51,607 nucleotides of DNA from Nitrospira sp. SB0677_bin_15 (GCA_009842645.1 VYFB01000085.1:1-51607); one strand, 5' to 3'. Shown: positions 34,194 to 43,940, counted from the first letter of the stretch. Translations and numbers: made by a program. Notes: generated by a model from the letters alone, not told the origin.

Positions 34194-37100
34194 ACGTCAT
34201 CCGATTCTCCATCCGGTATCCGGTCACTACGAGCGTAGCCGTGATTCTCGTGGTTCTCTTCGGGCTCGTGTCGCTCATGCAGCTTCCCATCCAGCTCACG
34301 CCCGACGTCTCCAAACCGGAAATCACGGTCTCGACTCCATGGCAGGGAGCCAGCCCCAAGGAAGTGGAACGCGAAATCGTGGACAAACAGGAAGAGCAAC
34401 TGAAAGGGGTCGAGGGGCTGGAGAAAATGTTCGGCGAAAGCGCCTACGACTCCGGGGAAATCATCCTCCGGTTTCCCGCCGGAACCAATACCGACACGGC
34501 GTTGCTTCGCGTCTCCAACCGGCTCAACCAGGTCAAGGAATATCCCGATGAAGTCGATGAACCCGTCATCAGCAGCGCCGACACGCGCGGCATGGCCATG
34601 GGGTGGTTCATTTTTGAACCGTTGGCGGGCAACCCCGTTGCCATCGACACCCTGCGGGATTTTGCGGAAGACGTGATCAAGGCCCGGTTCGAGCGCATTC
34701 CGGGCGTGGCCGCGTCGAACGTCTATGGCGGCCGCAAACGGGAACTGCGCGTACTCGTGGATCCCTTGAAACTGGCCACCCGCTCCCTGACGGTCCTGGA
34801 TCTGGCGCGCGCACTGGACCAGGAAAACCGTGACTACAGCGCGGGAGACTTCGATGAGGGCAAACGATCGTACGTCGTCAGAACCACCGGCGAATACCAA
34901 AGCCCCGAAGACGTGGCGAACGTCATTATTGCCAGACGGGACGGCGCGCCGGTGTACGTGCAGGACGTGGCGACCGTCAGCGTCGCGTATCAGGAACCTT
35001 CACACGTCGTCCGGGAAATGGGACGAAACTCCATTGCCGTCAATGCCATCCGCGAGACGGGAGCCAATACCCTGAACACGATGGAACAGCTTCGAACAGC
35101 CGTTCGGGAATTGAACGACGAGATCCTCCAACGGCAAGGCTTCAAACTGTTTCAGGTCTATGACGAAACGGATTACATTTACAGTTCCATCGACCTGGTG
35201 CAAATAAACCTGGTCATCGGCGGCATCCTCGCCGTGACGGTCCTCTTCCTGTTCCTGCGCACGGCGAGCACGACCTTTGTCGTCGGGTTGGCCATTCCCA
35301 TCAGCATCATGGGCACCTTCATCGCCCTGTGGGTACTGGGCCGAAACGTGAACGTGATCAGCCTCGCTGGGATGACGCTGGCCGGGGGCATGTTGGTTGA
35401 CAATTCCATCGTCGTCCTGGAAAACATCTACCGTCACCGGGAGTCGGGCAAACCGTTGTGGCAGGCCGCCTATGACGGCACCGTTGAAGTCTGGGGCGCG
35501 GTGTTGGCCAGTACGCTCACGACCATCGCCGTCTTCGTGCCCATCGTGTTCATCGAGGAACAGGCAGGACAACTCTTTCGGGACATTGCCATTGCCATCA
35601 GTGCCGGCGTCGGGCTGAGCCTTCTGGTCTCCATTACCGTGATTCCATGTCTGTCCGCCCGCCTGCTGACGACGAACCGTGAAACGGGACGGCGGCGTTT
35701 CGTCTCCCATGCAAAACGTCCGGAAGATGCGGCCGGTCAAGAGGATCGGCCGGCTGGCCGGAAGAGAAACGTTTCCGACCGGATCGGCAAGTTCGTGTAC
35801 CGGATGTGCGGCAGCACCCGCTGGCGCATGGGGATCGTCTTCGGACTCACGGCGTTCGCCCTCGGCATCATCACGCTGTTCCTGCCGAAAGCCGAATACC
35901 TGCCGAGTGGGAATCGAAATCTGATCTTCGGCATTGTCCTGCCCCCGCCCGGCTATAACACGGAGAAGTTCATTCACGTGGGCGAATCCATCGAGCACGT
36001 CCTCACTCCGCATTGGGAGGCCGAACCCGGGTCACCGGAGGAAGCCGCACTGGATGGCCCCAGTATTCGCAATTTCTTCTACGTGGCGCGCGGACGTTCC
36101 GTGTTCATGGGCGGACGCACCAATGACGATGCCGACATCCGGGACTTGATCCCGGTGTTTCGCCGGGCACTCGCCGATATCCCCGGGATCATCGGAATCG
36201 TGACTCAAAGCAGTTTATTTCAACGCGGGTTGGGCGGAGGGCGAAACATTGACATTGAAATTACCGGACCGGGTCTCGACAAACTCCTCGCCTTGGGCGG
36301 GCAGGTCTTCGGACAGGTTCGAGCCATTCTCCCGGGCGCGCAGGTTCGACCGAAACCCAGTCTTGACCTGGGAAGTCCCGAAGTGCGAGTCCACCTGAAA
36401 CGGGACAGAGCGGCCGACGTGCAGATGACGAATCAAGAGCTTGGTTTTACCATTGACGCCCTGGTGGACGGAGCCAAGGCGAGTGACTATCAATTTGAAG
36501 GGGACGAGATCGATCTCACAATCCGGGGCATCGATCAGTATGCCGATCGCACGCAGGACCTAGGGAACCTGCCCATATTTACCCCGGGCGGCCGCCTCAC
36601 CACGGTGGGTGACATTGCCGATATCGCGCTCATGGCAGGTCCCGAACAGATCAACCACATCGAACGGGAACGGGCCATCACCATCCAGGTCATTCCGCCA
36701 AGCGACGTACCCTTGGAGACGGCCATGGACCTGATCCAACGGCAAATCGTCAACCCGATCGCGCAGGCGGGCACCCTCGGGCGGCTCTATCACATTCACT
36801 TGGCGGGCACGGCTGACGACCTCACAAAAACCTATGACGCCCTGAAATACAACCTGCTCATGGCCTTGCTCATTACCTATCTGCTCATGGCTGCCCTGTT
36901 TGAAAGTTTCCTGTATCCGTTTGTGATTATCTTCAGCGTGCCGTTGGCCGCAGCCGGCGGCATTCTCGGACTCTCGATCGTCAACCGTTTTATCGCCCAG
37001 CAACCCATGGACGTGTTGACCATGTTGGGCTTTATCATCCTGATCGGCGTGGTGGTCAACAATGCCATTCTGGTCGTGCACCAGGCCCTGAATTTCATGG

Positions 37101-37408
37101 ACCCGCAACGGCTCAACCTGTGGACGTCCGATGAAGACCGGGCGACGAGCGGCATGCCGGCCCGTCAAGCCATTGCCGAATCCGTGCGATCCCGGGTCAG
37201 GCCCATCATGATGAGCATGCTGACCACGACCTTCGGCCTCCTGCCGCTGGTCCTGGCCTCGGGTGCCGGATCGGAATTGTACCGGGGTATCGGCAGCGTC
37301 GTGCTCGGCGGGCTGATGCTCTCGACCATGTTTACGCTCCTCCTGGTCCCGGCGATCTTCAGCCTCATGATGGGCTGGAAACTCAAAACACGGAGCGGGT
37401 CGTTATGA
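34190..37408 (+). CDS. RND efflux permease (AcrB/HAE1-like)
   Basis: 1072 aa; VTTSVAVILVVLFGLVSLMQLPIQLTPDVSKPEITVSTPWQGASPKEVE; GGMLVDNSIVVLENIYRH; PIMMSMLTTTFGLLPLVLASGAGSELYRGIGSVVLGGLMLST. Confidence 0.96.
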   Translation: MNVIRFSIRYPVTTSVAVILVVLFGLVSLMQLPIQLTPDVSKPEITVSTPWQGASPKEVEREIVDKQEEQLKGVEGLEKMFGESAYDSGEIILRFPAGTNTDTALLRVSNRLNQVKEYPDEVDEPVISSADTRGMAMGWFIFEPLAGNPVAIDTLRDFAEDVIKARFERIPGVAASNVYGGRKRELRVLVDPLKLATRSLTVLDLARALDQENRDYSAGDFDEGKRSYVVRTTGEYQSPEDVANVIIARRDGAPVYVQDVATVSVAYQEPSHVVREMGRNSIAVNAIRETGANTLNTMEQLRTAVRELNDEILQRQGFKLFQVYDETDYIYSSIDLVQINLVIGGILAVTVLFLFLRTASTTFVVGLAIPISIMGTFIALWVLGRNVNVISLAGMTLAGGMLVDNSIVVLENIYRHRESGKPLWQAAYDGTVEVWGAVLASTLTTIAVFVPIVFIEEQAGQLFRDIAIAISAGVGLSLLVSITVIPCLSARLLTTNRETGRRRFVSHAKRPEDAAGQEDRPAGRKRNVSDRIGKFVYRMCGSTRWRMGIVFGLTAFALGIITLFLPKAEYLPSGNRNLIFGIVLPPPGYNTEKFIHVGESIEHVLTPHWEAEPGSPEEAALDGPSIRNFFYVARGRSVFMGGRTNDDADIRDLIPVFRRALADIPGIIGIVTQSSLFQRGLGGGRNIDIEITGPGLDKLLALGGQVFGQVRAILPGAQVRPKPSLDLGSPEVRVHLKRDRAADVQMTNQELGFTIDALVDGAKASDYQFEGDEIDLTIRGIDQYADRTQDLGNLPIFTPGGRLTTVGDIADIALMAGPEQINHIERERAITIQVIPPSDVPLETAMDLIQRQIVNPIAQAGTLGRLYHIHLAGTADDLTKTYDALKYNLLMALLITYLLMAALFESFLYPFVIIFSVPLAAAGGILGLSIVNRFIAQQPMDVLTMLGFIILIGVVVNNAILVVHQALNFMDPQRLNLWTSDEDRATSGMPARQAIAESVRSRVRPIMMSMLTTTFGLLPLVLASGAGSELYRGIGSVVLGGLMLSTMFTLLLVPAIFSLMMGWKLKTRSGSL

Positions 37409-38724
37409 TGGGCATCTTTTTCGCCGTCATCATTTGGGTGACAGGACCCGCGAGCTTCTCCTGGGCCCAGGATGAGCCCGCGTTCCGTCAACGCTCGCCC
37501 GAACTCCGGTTGAGCATGCGCGACGCCATGCAGGCAGCGATCGAGAAGAACCCCACGGTGCAGATCTTCAAAGAGCGCGTGACCCAGGCAGAAGAACGGG
37601 CCTTTACCCGGCTTGGCGCTATGCTGCCGAACCTGTCCGCCCGGGTCAGCGGCGCAAGACGGCGCTTCTTTCTCGGCGCATTTGGCGGACTTGCTGCCGG
37701 TGTGTCTCCCCCCATAGATTTTTACGAAAGCCGTGTTGCAGTGACCCAGAATCTGTTCAGCCTGAGTCTGATCCAGAGATGGCGTGCGGCCCGAACGAAC
37801 ATCGAAGTGGCCGGCCTGGACTCGGAAACCCGGAAAATGGACACGATGGCGTTAGTGGCCCTGGCCTATCTGGAAGCCTTACGGGTGAAAAAATCCGTCA
37901 AAGCCCGCTTGGCCGGCGTCAAGCTCAATCACGAACTGTTGCGCCTGGCCATGGAACGCAAGTCGGTCGGCATGGCCACTCAATTGGACGTCACCCGGGC
38001 GAAGGTGCAGCTCGAAAATGAAAAACAACGCCTGCTTGTCGCGAAGAACGACTTCGGCAGCGCCAAACTCAACCTGAGCCGCGGCATCGGGTTCTCCTTC
38101 GACGTCAAGCTGATTCTCACGGACAAACTGAAACTCGTTCCGGTCACCCATCAGTCCGTGGACGAAGCCTTGCAGGTCGCCAGGGAACACCGGGTCGAAC
38201 TCAAAGCTCAGAAGAAACGGAAACGGTTGGCTGAACTGACGTTGAGTTCGGTGGTGATGGAAAGAGTGCCCTCGCTCTCGGGTACCGGAGACGTGGGCGT
38301 CATCGGGAATCAACCCGGCAATGCGTTAACCACCAACAACGTCCAGGTCCTGCTCTCCGTTCCCCTGTTCGACGGAGGCCAGCGTGAAGGCCGCATTTCC
38401 GAGCAGCGCAGTGTGGTTCGCCTGGAAGCCCTCAGAACAAAAGACGTCGAAAAACAAATCGGGTTGGAAGTCCGGGACGCCATGTTGACCCTGAAATCGA
38501 CCCAACAACAGGTTGCCGTGGCCAAGGAAGGGCTTCGTTTGTCGTTTCAGGAACTCTACCTCGCCAAGCAGCGTTTCTCGGTCGGCCTGGCGACCAATAT
38601 CGAAGTCACGGACGCCCAAACCCGGGTGGCCCAAGCCAGGGACAACCTCATTGAAGCGCTGTTCAATTTCAACGCGTCACGCGTCGATCTTGCCAGGGCC
38701 CAAGGGCGACTCGAAGACCTCTAG
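37405..38724 (+). CDS. TolC-family outer membrane efflux protein
   Basis: Two OEP-type coiled-coil repeats; VTQNLFSLSLIQRWRAAR, LSVPLFDGGQREGRI, RFSVGLATNIEVTDAQTRVAQARDNLIEAL. Confidence 0.9.
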   Translation: MMGIFFAVIIWVTGPASFSWAQDEPAFRQRSPELRLSMRDAMQAAIEKNPTVQIFKERVTQAEERAFTRLGAMLPNLSARVSGARRRFFLGAFGGLAAGVSPPIDFYESRVAVTQNLFSLSLIQRWRAARTNIEVAGLDSETRKMDTMALVALAYLEALRVKKSVKARLAGVKLNHELLRLAMERKSVGMATQLDVTRAKVQLENEKQRLLVAKNDFGSAKLNLSRGIGFSFDVKLILTDKLKLVPVTHQSVDEALQVAREHRVELKAQKKRKRLAELTLSSVVMERVPSLSGTGDVGVIGNQPGNALTTNNVQVLLSVPLFDGGQREGRISEQRSVVRLEALRTKDVEKQIGLEVRDAMLTLKSTQQQVAVAKEGLRLSFQELYLAKQRFSVGLATNIEVTDAQTRVAQARDNLIEALFNFNASRVDLARAQGRLEDL

Positions 38725-38756
38725 CCCCCCGCCGTCACCCATGATAGATAAAGCGT

Positions 38757-38868
38757 CCCCCTCTCCCTTGGCGGGAGAGGGCCGGGGTGAGGGGGAAACT
38801 CTCAGCGCCTGTCCTGAGCGTAACGATAGTGAAGGCGAAGGAAGCGTAACGGAGTGAAGGCGAAGGGA
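38757..38868. repeat. Tandem juxtaposition of CCCTCTCCC...GGGTGAGGGGG and CCTGTCCTGAGCGTAACG...GAAGG repeats immediately upstream of prfC
   Basis: Shared with many other intergenic regions of the window. Confidence 0.8.
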
Positions 38869-40497
38869 ATGAGCGAACACAGACAACCCATGGTCACGTC
38901 CGACCCGCACAGACAGAACGATATCCGGGTCCAGGCCCAAAAGCGCCGGACCTTCGCCATCATCAGTCATCCCGACGCGGGAAAAACCACCGTCACGGAA
39001 AAACTGTTGCTCTATTCGGGGATGGTCCGGACGGCAGGCATGGTGGGTAGCCGGAAAAGCGCCAAAATGGCGACCTCCGACTGGATGGACATGGAACAGG
39101 AACGCGGGATCTCGATCACCGCGTCGGCCATGCAGTTCCAATACAAGCAAACCGTCATCAACGTCCTCGACACGCCGGGCCACCAGGATTTCTGTGAAGA
39201 TACCTACCGGACGCTGACCGCGGCGGACAGTGCCGTGATGGTCATCGACGCGGCAAAAGGCGTTGAGGCTCAAACCCGGAAATTGTTTGAGGTGTGCCGG
39301 TTGCGCAATATCCCAGTGCTGACGTTGATCAACAAAATGGACCTGCCGGGGCGCCCGCCACTGGATCTCATGGCCGATGTCGAAGACGTCCTCCGCATTC
39401 ACGCCAACCCGGTCAATTGGCCCGTGGGGTCAGGACAACAATTCACGGGCGTCGTGGACCGCGCCTCCCGCCGGGTCTCGCTGTTCAAAAAAATGGCGGC
39501 GCAGGGCGCAGCCAAAGCCGACCGCACGGAAATTTCTTTGGACGGTCCCGAAGTCACGACCCTGATTGAGGAAGACGTCCTGCAGGAAGTCAACCACGAT
39601 TTGGAACTGTTGGACGTGGCCGGGAATCCGTATTCGCAAGAAGCTTTTCTTCGCGGTGAAGTCACCCCCGTATTTTTTGCCTCCGCGCTCACGAATTTCG
39701 GCATTGAAAATTTCTTTGACGCCTTCGTGGAGATGGCACCCGCGGCTATGCCGCGCATGGCCGACCGGCCTAACGGCACGCAAATCACCGTGGACCCCGT
39801 GGAGCACCCGTTCAGCGCCTACATCTTCAAAATCCAGGCAAACATGAATCCCCGGCATCGCGACAGCACCGCCTTCCTCCGCGTCTGCTCCGGCCGGTTC
39901 GAGCGTGACATGGTGGTCAAACATCATCGCCTGGGGCATGACGTGCGCCTGTCACGGCCGCACAGTCTCGTGGCCAAGGGCCGCCACACCGTGGACGAGG
40001 CGTATCCCGGAGACATCATCGGCGTGATCAACCCGGGACAATTTGCCATCGGCGATACCATTTCATTGAGTGACGGATTCAATTATCAATCCCTCCCCCA
40101 GTTTCAACCGGAAGTGTTCGCCCGGATTCAACCCACCGACGTGGGCAAACGCAAAGCCTTTGACAAAGGCATGGAGCAAATGGCCGCCGAAGGCACGGTC
40201 CGGATTCTGCGGAGCCTCGATGAGTTGGATTTCCTCGTGGCCGCGGTGGGGCGCCTCCAGTTCGACGTGCTGGAATTTCGCCTCCGCAATGAGTACCGGG
40301 TGGAGACCCGGCTCGAACCGTTGAGCTATGCGTGCAGTGCCTGGGTAGTCGGAGACCTCGACACCTTTCGCGCCCCGAGCGACGCGATGATCGTCAAAGA
40401 CCACCGGGACCGTCCCATCGTGCTCTTCTGCTCTCCCTGGTCCAAAACCTTCACGAAAGAACGCAACCCCGACCACGACCTGCTGGAGATGGGGTAA
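38869..40497 (+). CDS. prfC: Peptide chain release factor 3
   Basis: RRTFAIISHPDAGKTTVTEKLLLYSG, SDWMDMEQERGISITASAMQF, VLDTPGHQDFCEDTYRTLTAADSAVMVIDAAKGVE. Confidence 0.95.
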   Translation: MSEHRQPMVTSDPHRQNDIRVQAQKRRTFAIISHPDAGKTTVTEKLLLYSGMVRTAGMVGSRKSAKMATSDWMDMEQERGISITASAMQFQYKQTVINVLDTPGHQDFCEDTYRTLTAADSAVMVIDAAKGVEAQTRKLFEVCRLRNIPVLTLINKMDLPGRPPLDLMADVEDVLRIHANPVNWPVGSGQQFTGVVDRASRRVSLFKKMAAQGAAKADRTEISLDGPEVTTLIEEDVLQEVNHDLELLDVAGNPYSQEAFLRGEVTPVFFASALTNFGIENFFDAFVEMAPAAMPRMADRPNGTQITVDPVEHPFSAYIFKIQANMNPRHRDSTAFLRVCSGRFERDMVVKHHRLGHDVRLSRPHSLVAKGRHTVDEAYPGDIIGVINPGQFAIGDTISLSDGFNYQSLPQFQPEVFARIQPTDVGKRKAFDKGMEQMAAEGTVRILRSLDELDFLVAAVGRLQFDVLEFRLRNEYRVETRLEPLSYACSAWVVGDLDTFRAPSDAMIVKDHRDRPIVLFCSPWSKTFTKERNPDHDLLEMG

Positions 40498-40621
40498 TTT
40501 TTCTCTGCCGGTTCCGTCCCCTCCGCCGTCATGCCGGACCTGATCCGGCATCCAGAAGAAACCCGGCTTCTTCCCCAACATCTTTAATCGGGGATCCAGT
40601 CTATATGGTCGGGAATGTAAA

Positions 40622-40824
40622 TGTTCACTAATTCGTTGACACGTTCAGTTGATGGGTTGAGGAAACACCATTCGTAAGAACACACGCCAGTTGTCATTCT
40701 GAACGAAGTGAAGAATCTGCTTTTATGGGTGCTTGTTGTCGCAATGACGAGATTCTTCGCCTTCGGCTCAGAATGACAATTCTGGCGGGGCCAGCCCTTC
40801 ACTTTGTCAACGAATTACTGAACA
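40622..40824. mobile_element. 203-bp MITE-like element/nested palindrome with 20-bp terminal inverted repeats
   Basis: TGTTCACTAATTCGTTGACA (40622-40641) vs TGTCAACGAATTACTGAACA (40805-40824), 19/20 inverted match, enclosing a GTCATTCTGAACGAAGTGAAGAATCT...AGATTCTTCGCCTTCGGCTCAGAATGAC hairpin. Confidence 0.75.
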
Positions 40825-40914
40825 CCTACAGGAATGACGGATTGGGCGTATCATTTCTCTCGTGTTATCATCATCGAAGACACTGCTGCTGACTCATGAC
40901 AAAGGAGATGGATC

Positions 40915-41319
40915 ATGGCCGTTCAAGTCTATGGATGCAACCACGTCGTCATCGAAGTGGACGACGCGCAGAAAGCCGTGGAATTTTATTCAGACGTGTT
41001 CAACCTGGAAATGCTGCGGGGAGGCGAGGGTGCCGCCTGGTGTAAACTGGGGGAGCATCAGTTCCTGGCCATCTTCGAAGTCGACACCTTGCAACCCGAC
41101 CGGACGAAACACTTCGGCCTCATGGTCCGGGACGAAGCGCAGGTCAATGAAGTGCGGGACAAACTCGTCAACAAATACGGCCTGACGTTGCAGCCGCCGT
41201 TCCGGTGCGACTTCCGCGACCCCTGGGGCAACCGCATCCAGGTCGTGGACATCCACGATGAGTCTCTCGTCTGGCTACTCCCCTACCGCGAAGTACAGGA
41301 CACGGGAATTAAGATGTAG
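40915..41319 (+). CDS. VOC/glyoxalase-family protein
   Basis: GCNHVVIEVDDAQKAVEFYSDVFNLEMLRG...FRDPWGNRIQVVDIHDES. Confidence 0.85.
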   Translation: MAVQVYGCNHVVIEVDDAQKAVEFYSDVFNLEMLRGGEGAAWCKLGEHQFLAIFEVDTLQPDRTKHFGLMVRDEAQVNEVRDKLVNKYGLTLQPPFRCDFRDPWGNRIQVVDIHDESLVWLLPYREVQDTGIKM

Positions 41320-41405
41320 GTCGGATTAGCGAAGCGTAATCCGACGGCTCGGCCAATTGTCGGGTTACGCCCTTCGACTACGCTCAGGACTAACCCGACC
41401 TACTG
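41318..41405. repeat. TAGGTCGGATTAGCG...CGTAATCCGAC / GTCGGGTTACGCC...CTAACCCGACCTA palindromic repeats
   Basis: Inverted GTCGGATTA/TAATCCGAC arms; related copies at about 1908 and 32018. Confidence 0.8.
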
Positions 41406-41445
41406 AACTTGTCGCTCCTTCTTCAACAACGACCGTATATTTCAT
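41406..41445 (-). pseudogene. HicB-like gene remnant (MKYTVVVEEGATS) cut by a palindromic repeat
   Basis: ATG at 41445 overlaps the stop of the upstream gene (ATGA); after 13 codons the sequence becomes AGTAGGTCGGGTTAGTCCTGAGCG repeat. Confidence 0.5.
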
Positions 41446-41633
41446 GAGACTTGTAATTCGCCAACTCTTCGGACGCAGGGAATGGGACCACTCGTCAGTT
41501 CGTGGTAAATATCCGTCAGGTTCTTTTCTAATGCTCCTCTCGTTTCGCCTTGCGTCCAGTAGTCGGGATACTCTGCAAAGAATCCGAGCCACATGTCCCC
41601 ATCTTGCCAATAGACGTACTTTTGCGTCTGCAT
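41442..41633 (-). CDS. Small HicB-like protein
   Basis: MQTQKYVYWQDGDMWLGFFAEYPDYWTQGETRGALEKNLTDIYHELTSGPIPCVRRVGELQV. Confidence 0.7.
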   Translation of the reverse strand: MQTQKYVYWQDGDMWLGFFAEYPDYWTQGETRGALEKNLTDIYHELTSGPIPCVRRVGELQVS

Positions 41634-41693
41634 TGTTTTAGCCCTTTTCGTTACAGACAATCATTATAATCAGCGGTAGCCCGTGCGAACACT

Positions 41694-41948
41694 CTAACCA
41701 TCAATCGTGGCTCGTTCAGTGACCTGTCCTGTCTTAAATTGCTCGATGGATTGAGCCAGATGGGCAGCATTGGCCGGTGATTTCAGCAAATGGACGGTTT
41801 CCATCAAACTGTTGTAATAATCCATGGACATCACCACGGCATCTTTTGCATCCCGACGCGTGATGACCGCACAGTCGGCATCATTCGCAACTCCATCAAG
41901 TACTGATTTCAACCGATTCCTGGCTTCAGTAAATGAGACAATACGCAT
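41694..41948 (-). CDS. Phd/YefM-family antitoxin (no adjacent toxin seen)
   Basis: [55 protein letters not shown]. Confidence 0.85.
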   Translation of the reverse strand: MRIVSFTEARNRLKSVLDGVANDADCAVITRRDAKDAVVMSMDYYNSLMETVHLLKSPANAAHLAQSIEQFKTGQVTERATIDG

Positions 41949-42035
41949 GGTAACCTCTTTTCAGTTGTACATTTTGTTGAACAAGTATATCGAAAAACTT
42001 TAGAATGTATAATTTATGGATTAAGCAGACGACGC

Positions 42036-42827
42036 TTACTCGCCAAACAATCCCTTCAACAATTCCTTGCCCATCCTGCCGATGGATTTGCCGAGTTGCT
42101 TGATGCCCTGGGGCAGGAGTAGCCCCGGTTTCATGACGGCCTTGTCAATGGCGTCGTAGATCTGCTCGAAGATGAGGGCTGAGGCTTGTGAGAACGTGGT
42201 GCCGCCTGACGGGTTCCCGATGTCACGCAATTCGAGATCGGGTAACGGCAATTGCGTGACTTCGCTCTGTCCGCCGACGAAGCTCACGTTGATGATCGCG
42301 TCTTTGACCGTCACTTTCTTGACGTGAACGGACTTATCGAATTCCTGTCTTTCCTCAGGTTCTGCGTCCTTTTCTTGATCGTCATCGGAACCGGACCCCG
42401 TATTTCGCTTGACGTTCTCATGGATCGTGGCGAGGTTGCTGCCCCGTAACGACCATTCAAACGTCACGGCCGGTTTGACGATCAGCACCTCCTCGACGAT
42501 CACGGTATCCGTCAACAGCGAGTTCCAATCGACCTTGATCCGAATTTCCGGAAGGGATACGGCAGAGGAGGTCTCATACCCTTCAGGGTTGTTGACCGTG
42601 AGTCCGGTCAATCCGGCGTGCATGCTTGTGCCGGACAGGAGAGTCACGTTCACGTCTTCCAGCGTGACAGGTACGCCCAGTATTCGTGGCCCCACGGTCT
42701 CGATGCCGCCTTTGACCAGGGCATTCAACGACAGGCTGACAAAAACCAGTGCCAGCAGTCCGATGACTCCAACGAGAACGAGAAACCTCACAAACACTTT
42801 CATGGGAATGCTGTTTTTACAGGCCAC
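42036..42827 (-). CDS. AsmA-like membrane-anchored protein
   Basis: N-terminal TM; TVGPRILGVPVTLEDVNVTLLSGTSMHAGLTGLTVNNPEGYETSSAVSLPEIRIKVDWNSLLTDTVIVEEVLI. Confidence 0.6.
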   Translation of the reverse strand: MACKNSIPMKVFVRFLVLVGVIGLLALVFVSLSLNALVKGGIETVGPRILGVPVTLEDVNVTLLSGTSMHAGLTGLTVNNPEGYETSSAVSLPEIRIKVDWNSLLTDTVIVEEVLIVKPAVTFEWSLRGSNLATIHENVKRNTGSGSDDDQEKDAEPEERQEFDKSVHVKKVTVKDAIINVSFVGGQSEVTQLPLPDLELRDIGNPSGGTTFSQASALIFEQIYDAIDKAVMKPGLLLPQGIKQLGKSIGRMGKELLKGLFGE

Positions 42828-42976
42828 GATTCAATCAGAAAAACTGCGATCAAACTGAAGTCTCTAAAACATATCGGGGATCCGGAGGCTTTTCGTTTTC
42901 CCTTTGTGAAGAGGAAAACCCTGGATTCCCGATTACAAATGTCGGGAATGACGGAAAAAGGCGGGGAAATTGTCAA

Positions 42977-43618
42977 CTACAATTCACGGCGGCCTTCGAT
43001 GGATTTGGTCAGGGTCACGTCGTCGGCGTATTCGATGTCCATGCCCACGGGAATCCCGTACGCGATGCGTGAAACCGTGACCCCGTAGGGCTTCAGGAGT
43101 TTCGTGAGGTAAATGGCCGTGGCTTCGCCTTCAATGGTGGGGTTTGTCGCCACAATAACCTCCTGTACTCCGCCGTCCCGAACGCGCGCTTCCAATTCCT
43201 GGGCCCGAATGTCGGACGGCCCGACCCCATCCAGCGGTGAGAGCGAGCCCATCAGGACGTGATACAAGCCCTTGTATCCGCGACTTTGATCGATCGCATG
43301 TAACGTGCTCGGTTCCTCCACGACCAGAATCCTGGTGCGGTCCCGTTGCGGGTCCTGACAGATGTCGCACAACGGGCTTTCCGCAATATTGCGACATTGC
43401 TCACAAAACACCACAAATTCCTTCACGTCGCGAATGGCATCGGCCAGACGCAGAGCCTCTTCCTTGCTGACCTTCATCATATGAAACGCGAGTCGTTGCG
43501 AGGTCTTTTGCCCGATGCCGGGCAATCGAACAAACTCTTTGGCCAGCTTGGCCAATAGCCCCTGACGCTGTTGTACGCTCATGACGGTGTTGTGGATTTT
43601 TGATTGTGGATTCGTCAC
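42977..43618 (-). CDS. recR: Recombination protein RecR
   Basis: EFVRLPGIGQKTSQRLAFHMM; CEQCRNIAESPLCDICQDPQRD; TOPRIM VVEEPSTLHAID...ATNPTIEGEATAIYL. Confidence 0.96.
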   Translation of the reverse strand: MTNPQSKIHNTVMSVQQRQGLLAKLAKEFVRLPGIGQKTSQRLAFHMMKVSKEEALRLADAIRDVKEFVVFCEQCRNIAESPLCDICQDPQRDRTRILVVEEPSTLHAIDQSRGYKGLYHVLMGSLSPLDGVGPSDIRAQELEARVRDGGVQEVIVATNPTIEGEATAIYLTKLLKPYGVTVSRIAYGIPVGMDIEYADDVTLTKSIEGRREL

Positions 43619-43938
43619 ATTCCGGGGATGCCGAGACCTCCGGTCAACCCCTTTACCTCATCAGCCATTAACTCCTTGGCCTTGCGCAATGCTTCATTGG
43701 TGGCAGCCACAAGGAGATCCTGCAACATGTCGGGGTCATCAGACTTCAAGACTTCGGGATCGATCGCCACGCTGGTGATTTGCATCCCGCCGTTGGCCGT
43801 GACCGTCACCATCCCGCCACCGGCAGACGCCTGGACGGTCTTCGCGGCGGCTTCCTCCTGAATTTTTCCCAGTTTCTCCTGCATGGCCTGGGCCTGTTTC
43901 AACAGGTTTCCCATATTGCCAAAAGGATTCTTGGACAT
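43615..43938 (-). CDS. YbaB/EbfC family nucleoid-associated protein
   Basis: NPFGNMGNLLKQAQAMQEKLGKIQEEAAAKTVQASAGGGMVTVTANGGMQITSVAIDPEVL. Confidence 0.95.
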   Translation of the reverse strand: MSKNPFGNMGNLLKQAQAMQEKLGKIQEEAAAKTVQASAGGGMVTVTANGGMQITSVAIDPEVLKSDDPDMLQDLLVAATNEALRKAKELMADEVKGLTGGLGIPGM

Positions 43939-43940
43939 GC

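Noticed and set aside
35000-36013. 337-aa minus-strand ORF within the RND permease
   Set aside because: Low-complexity antisense ORF; the permease frame is unambiguous.
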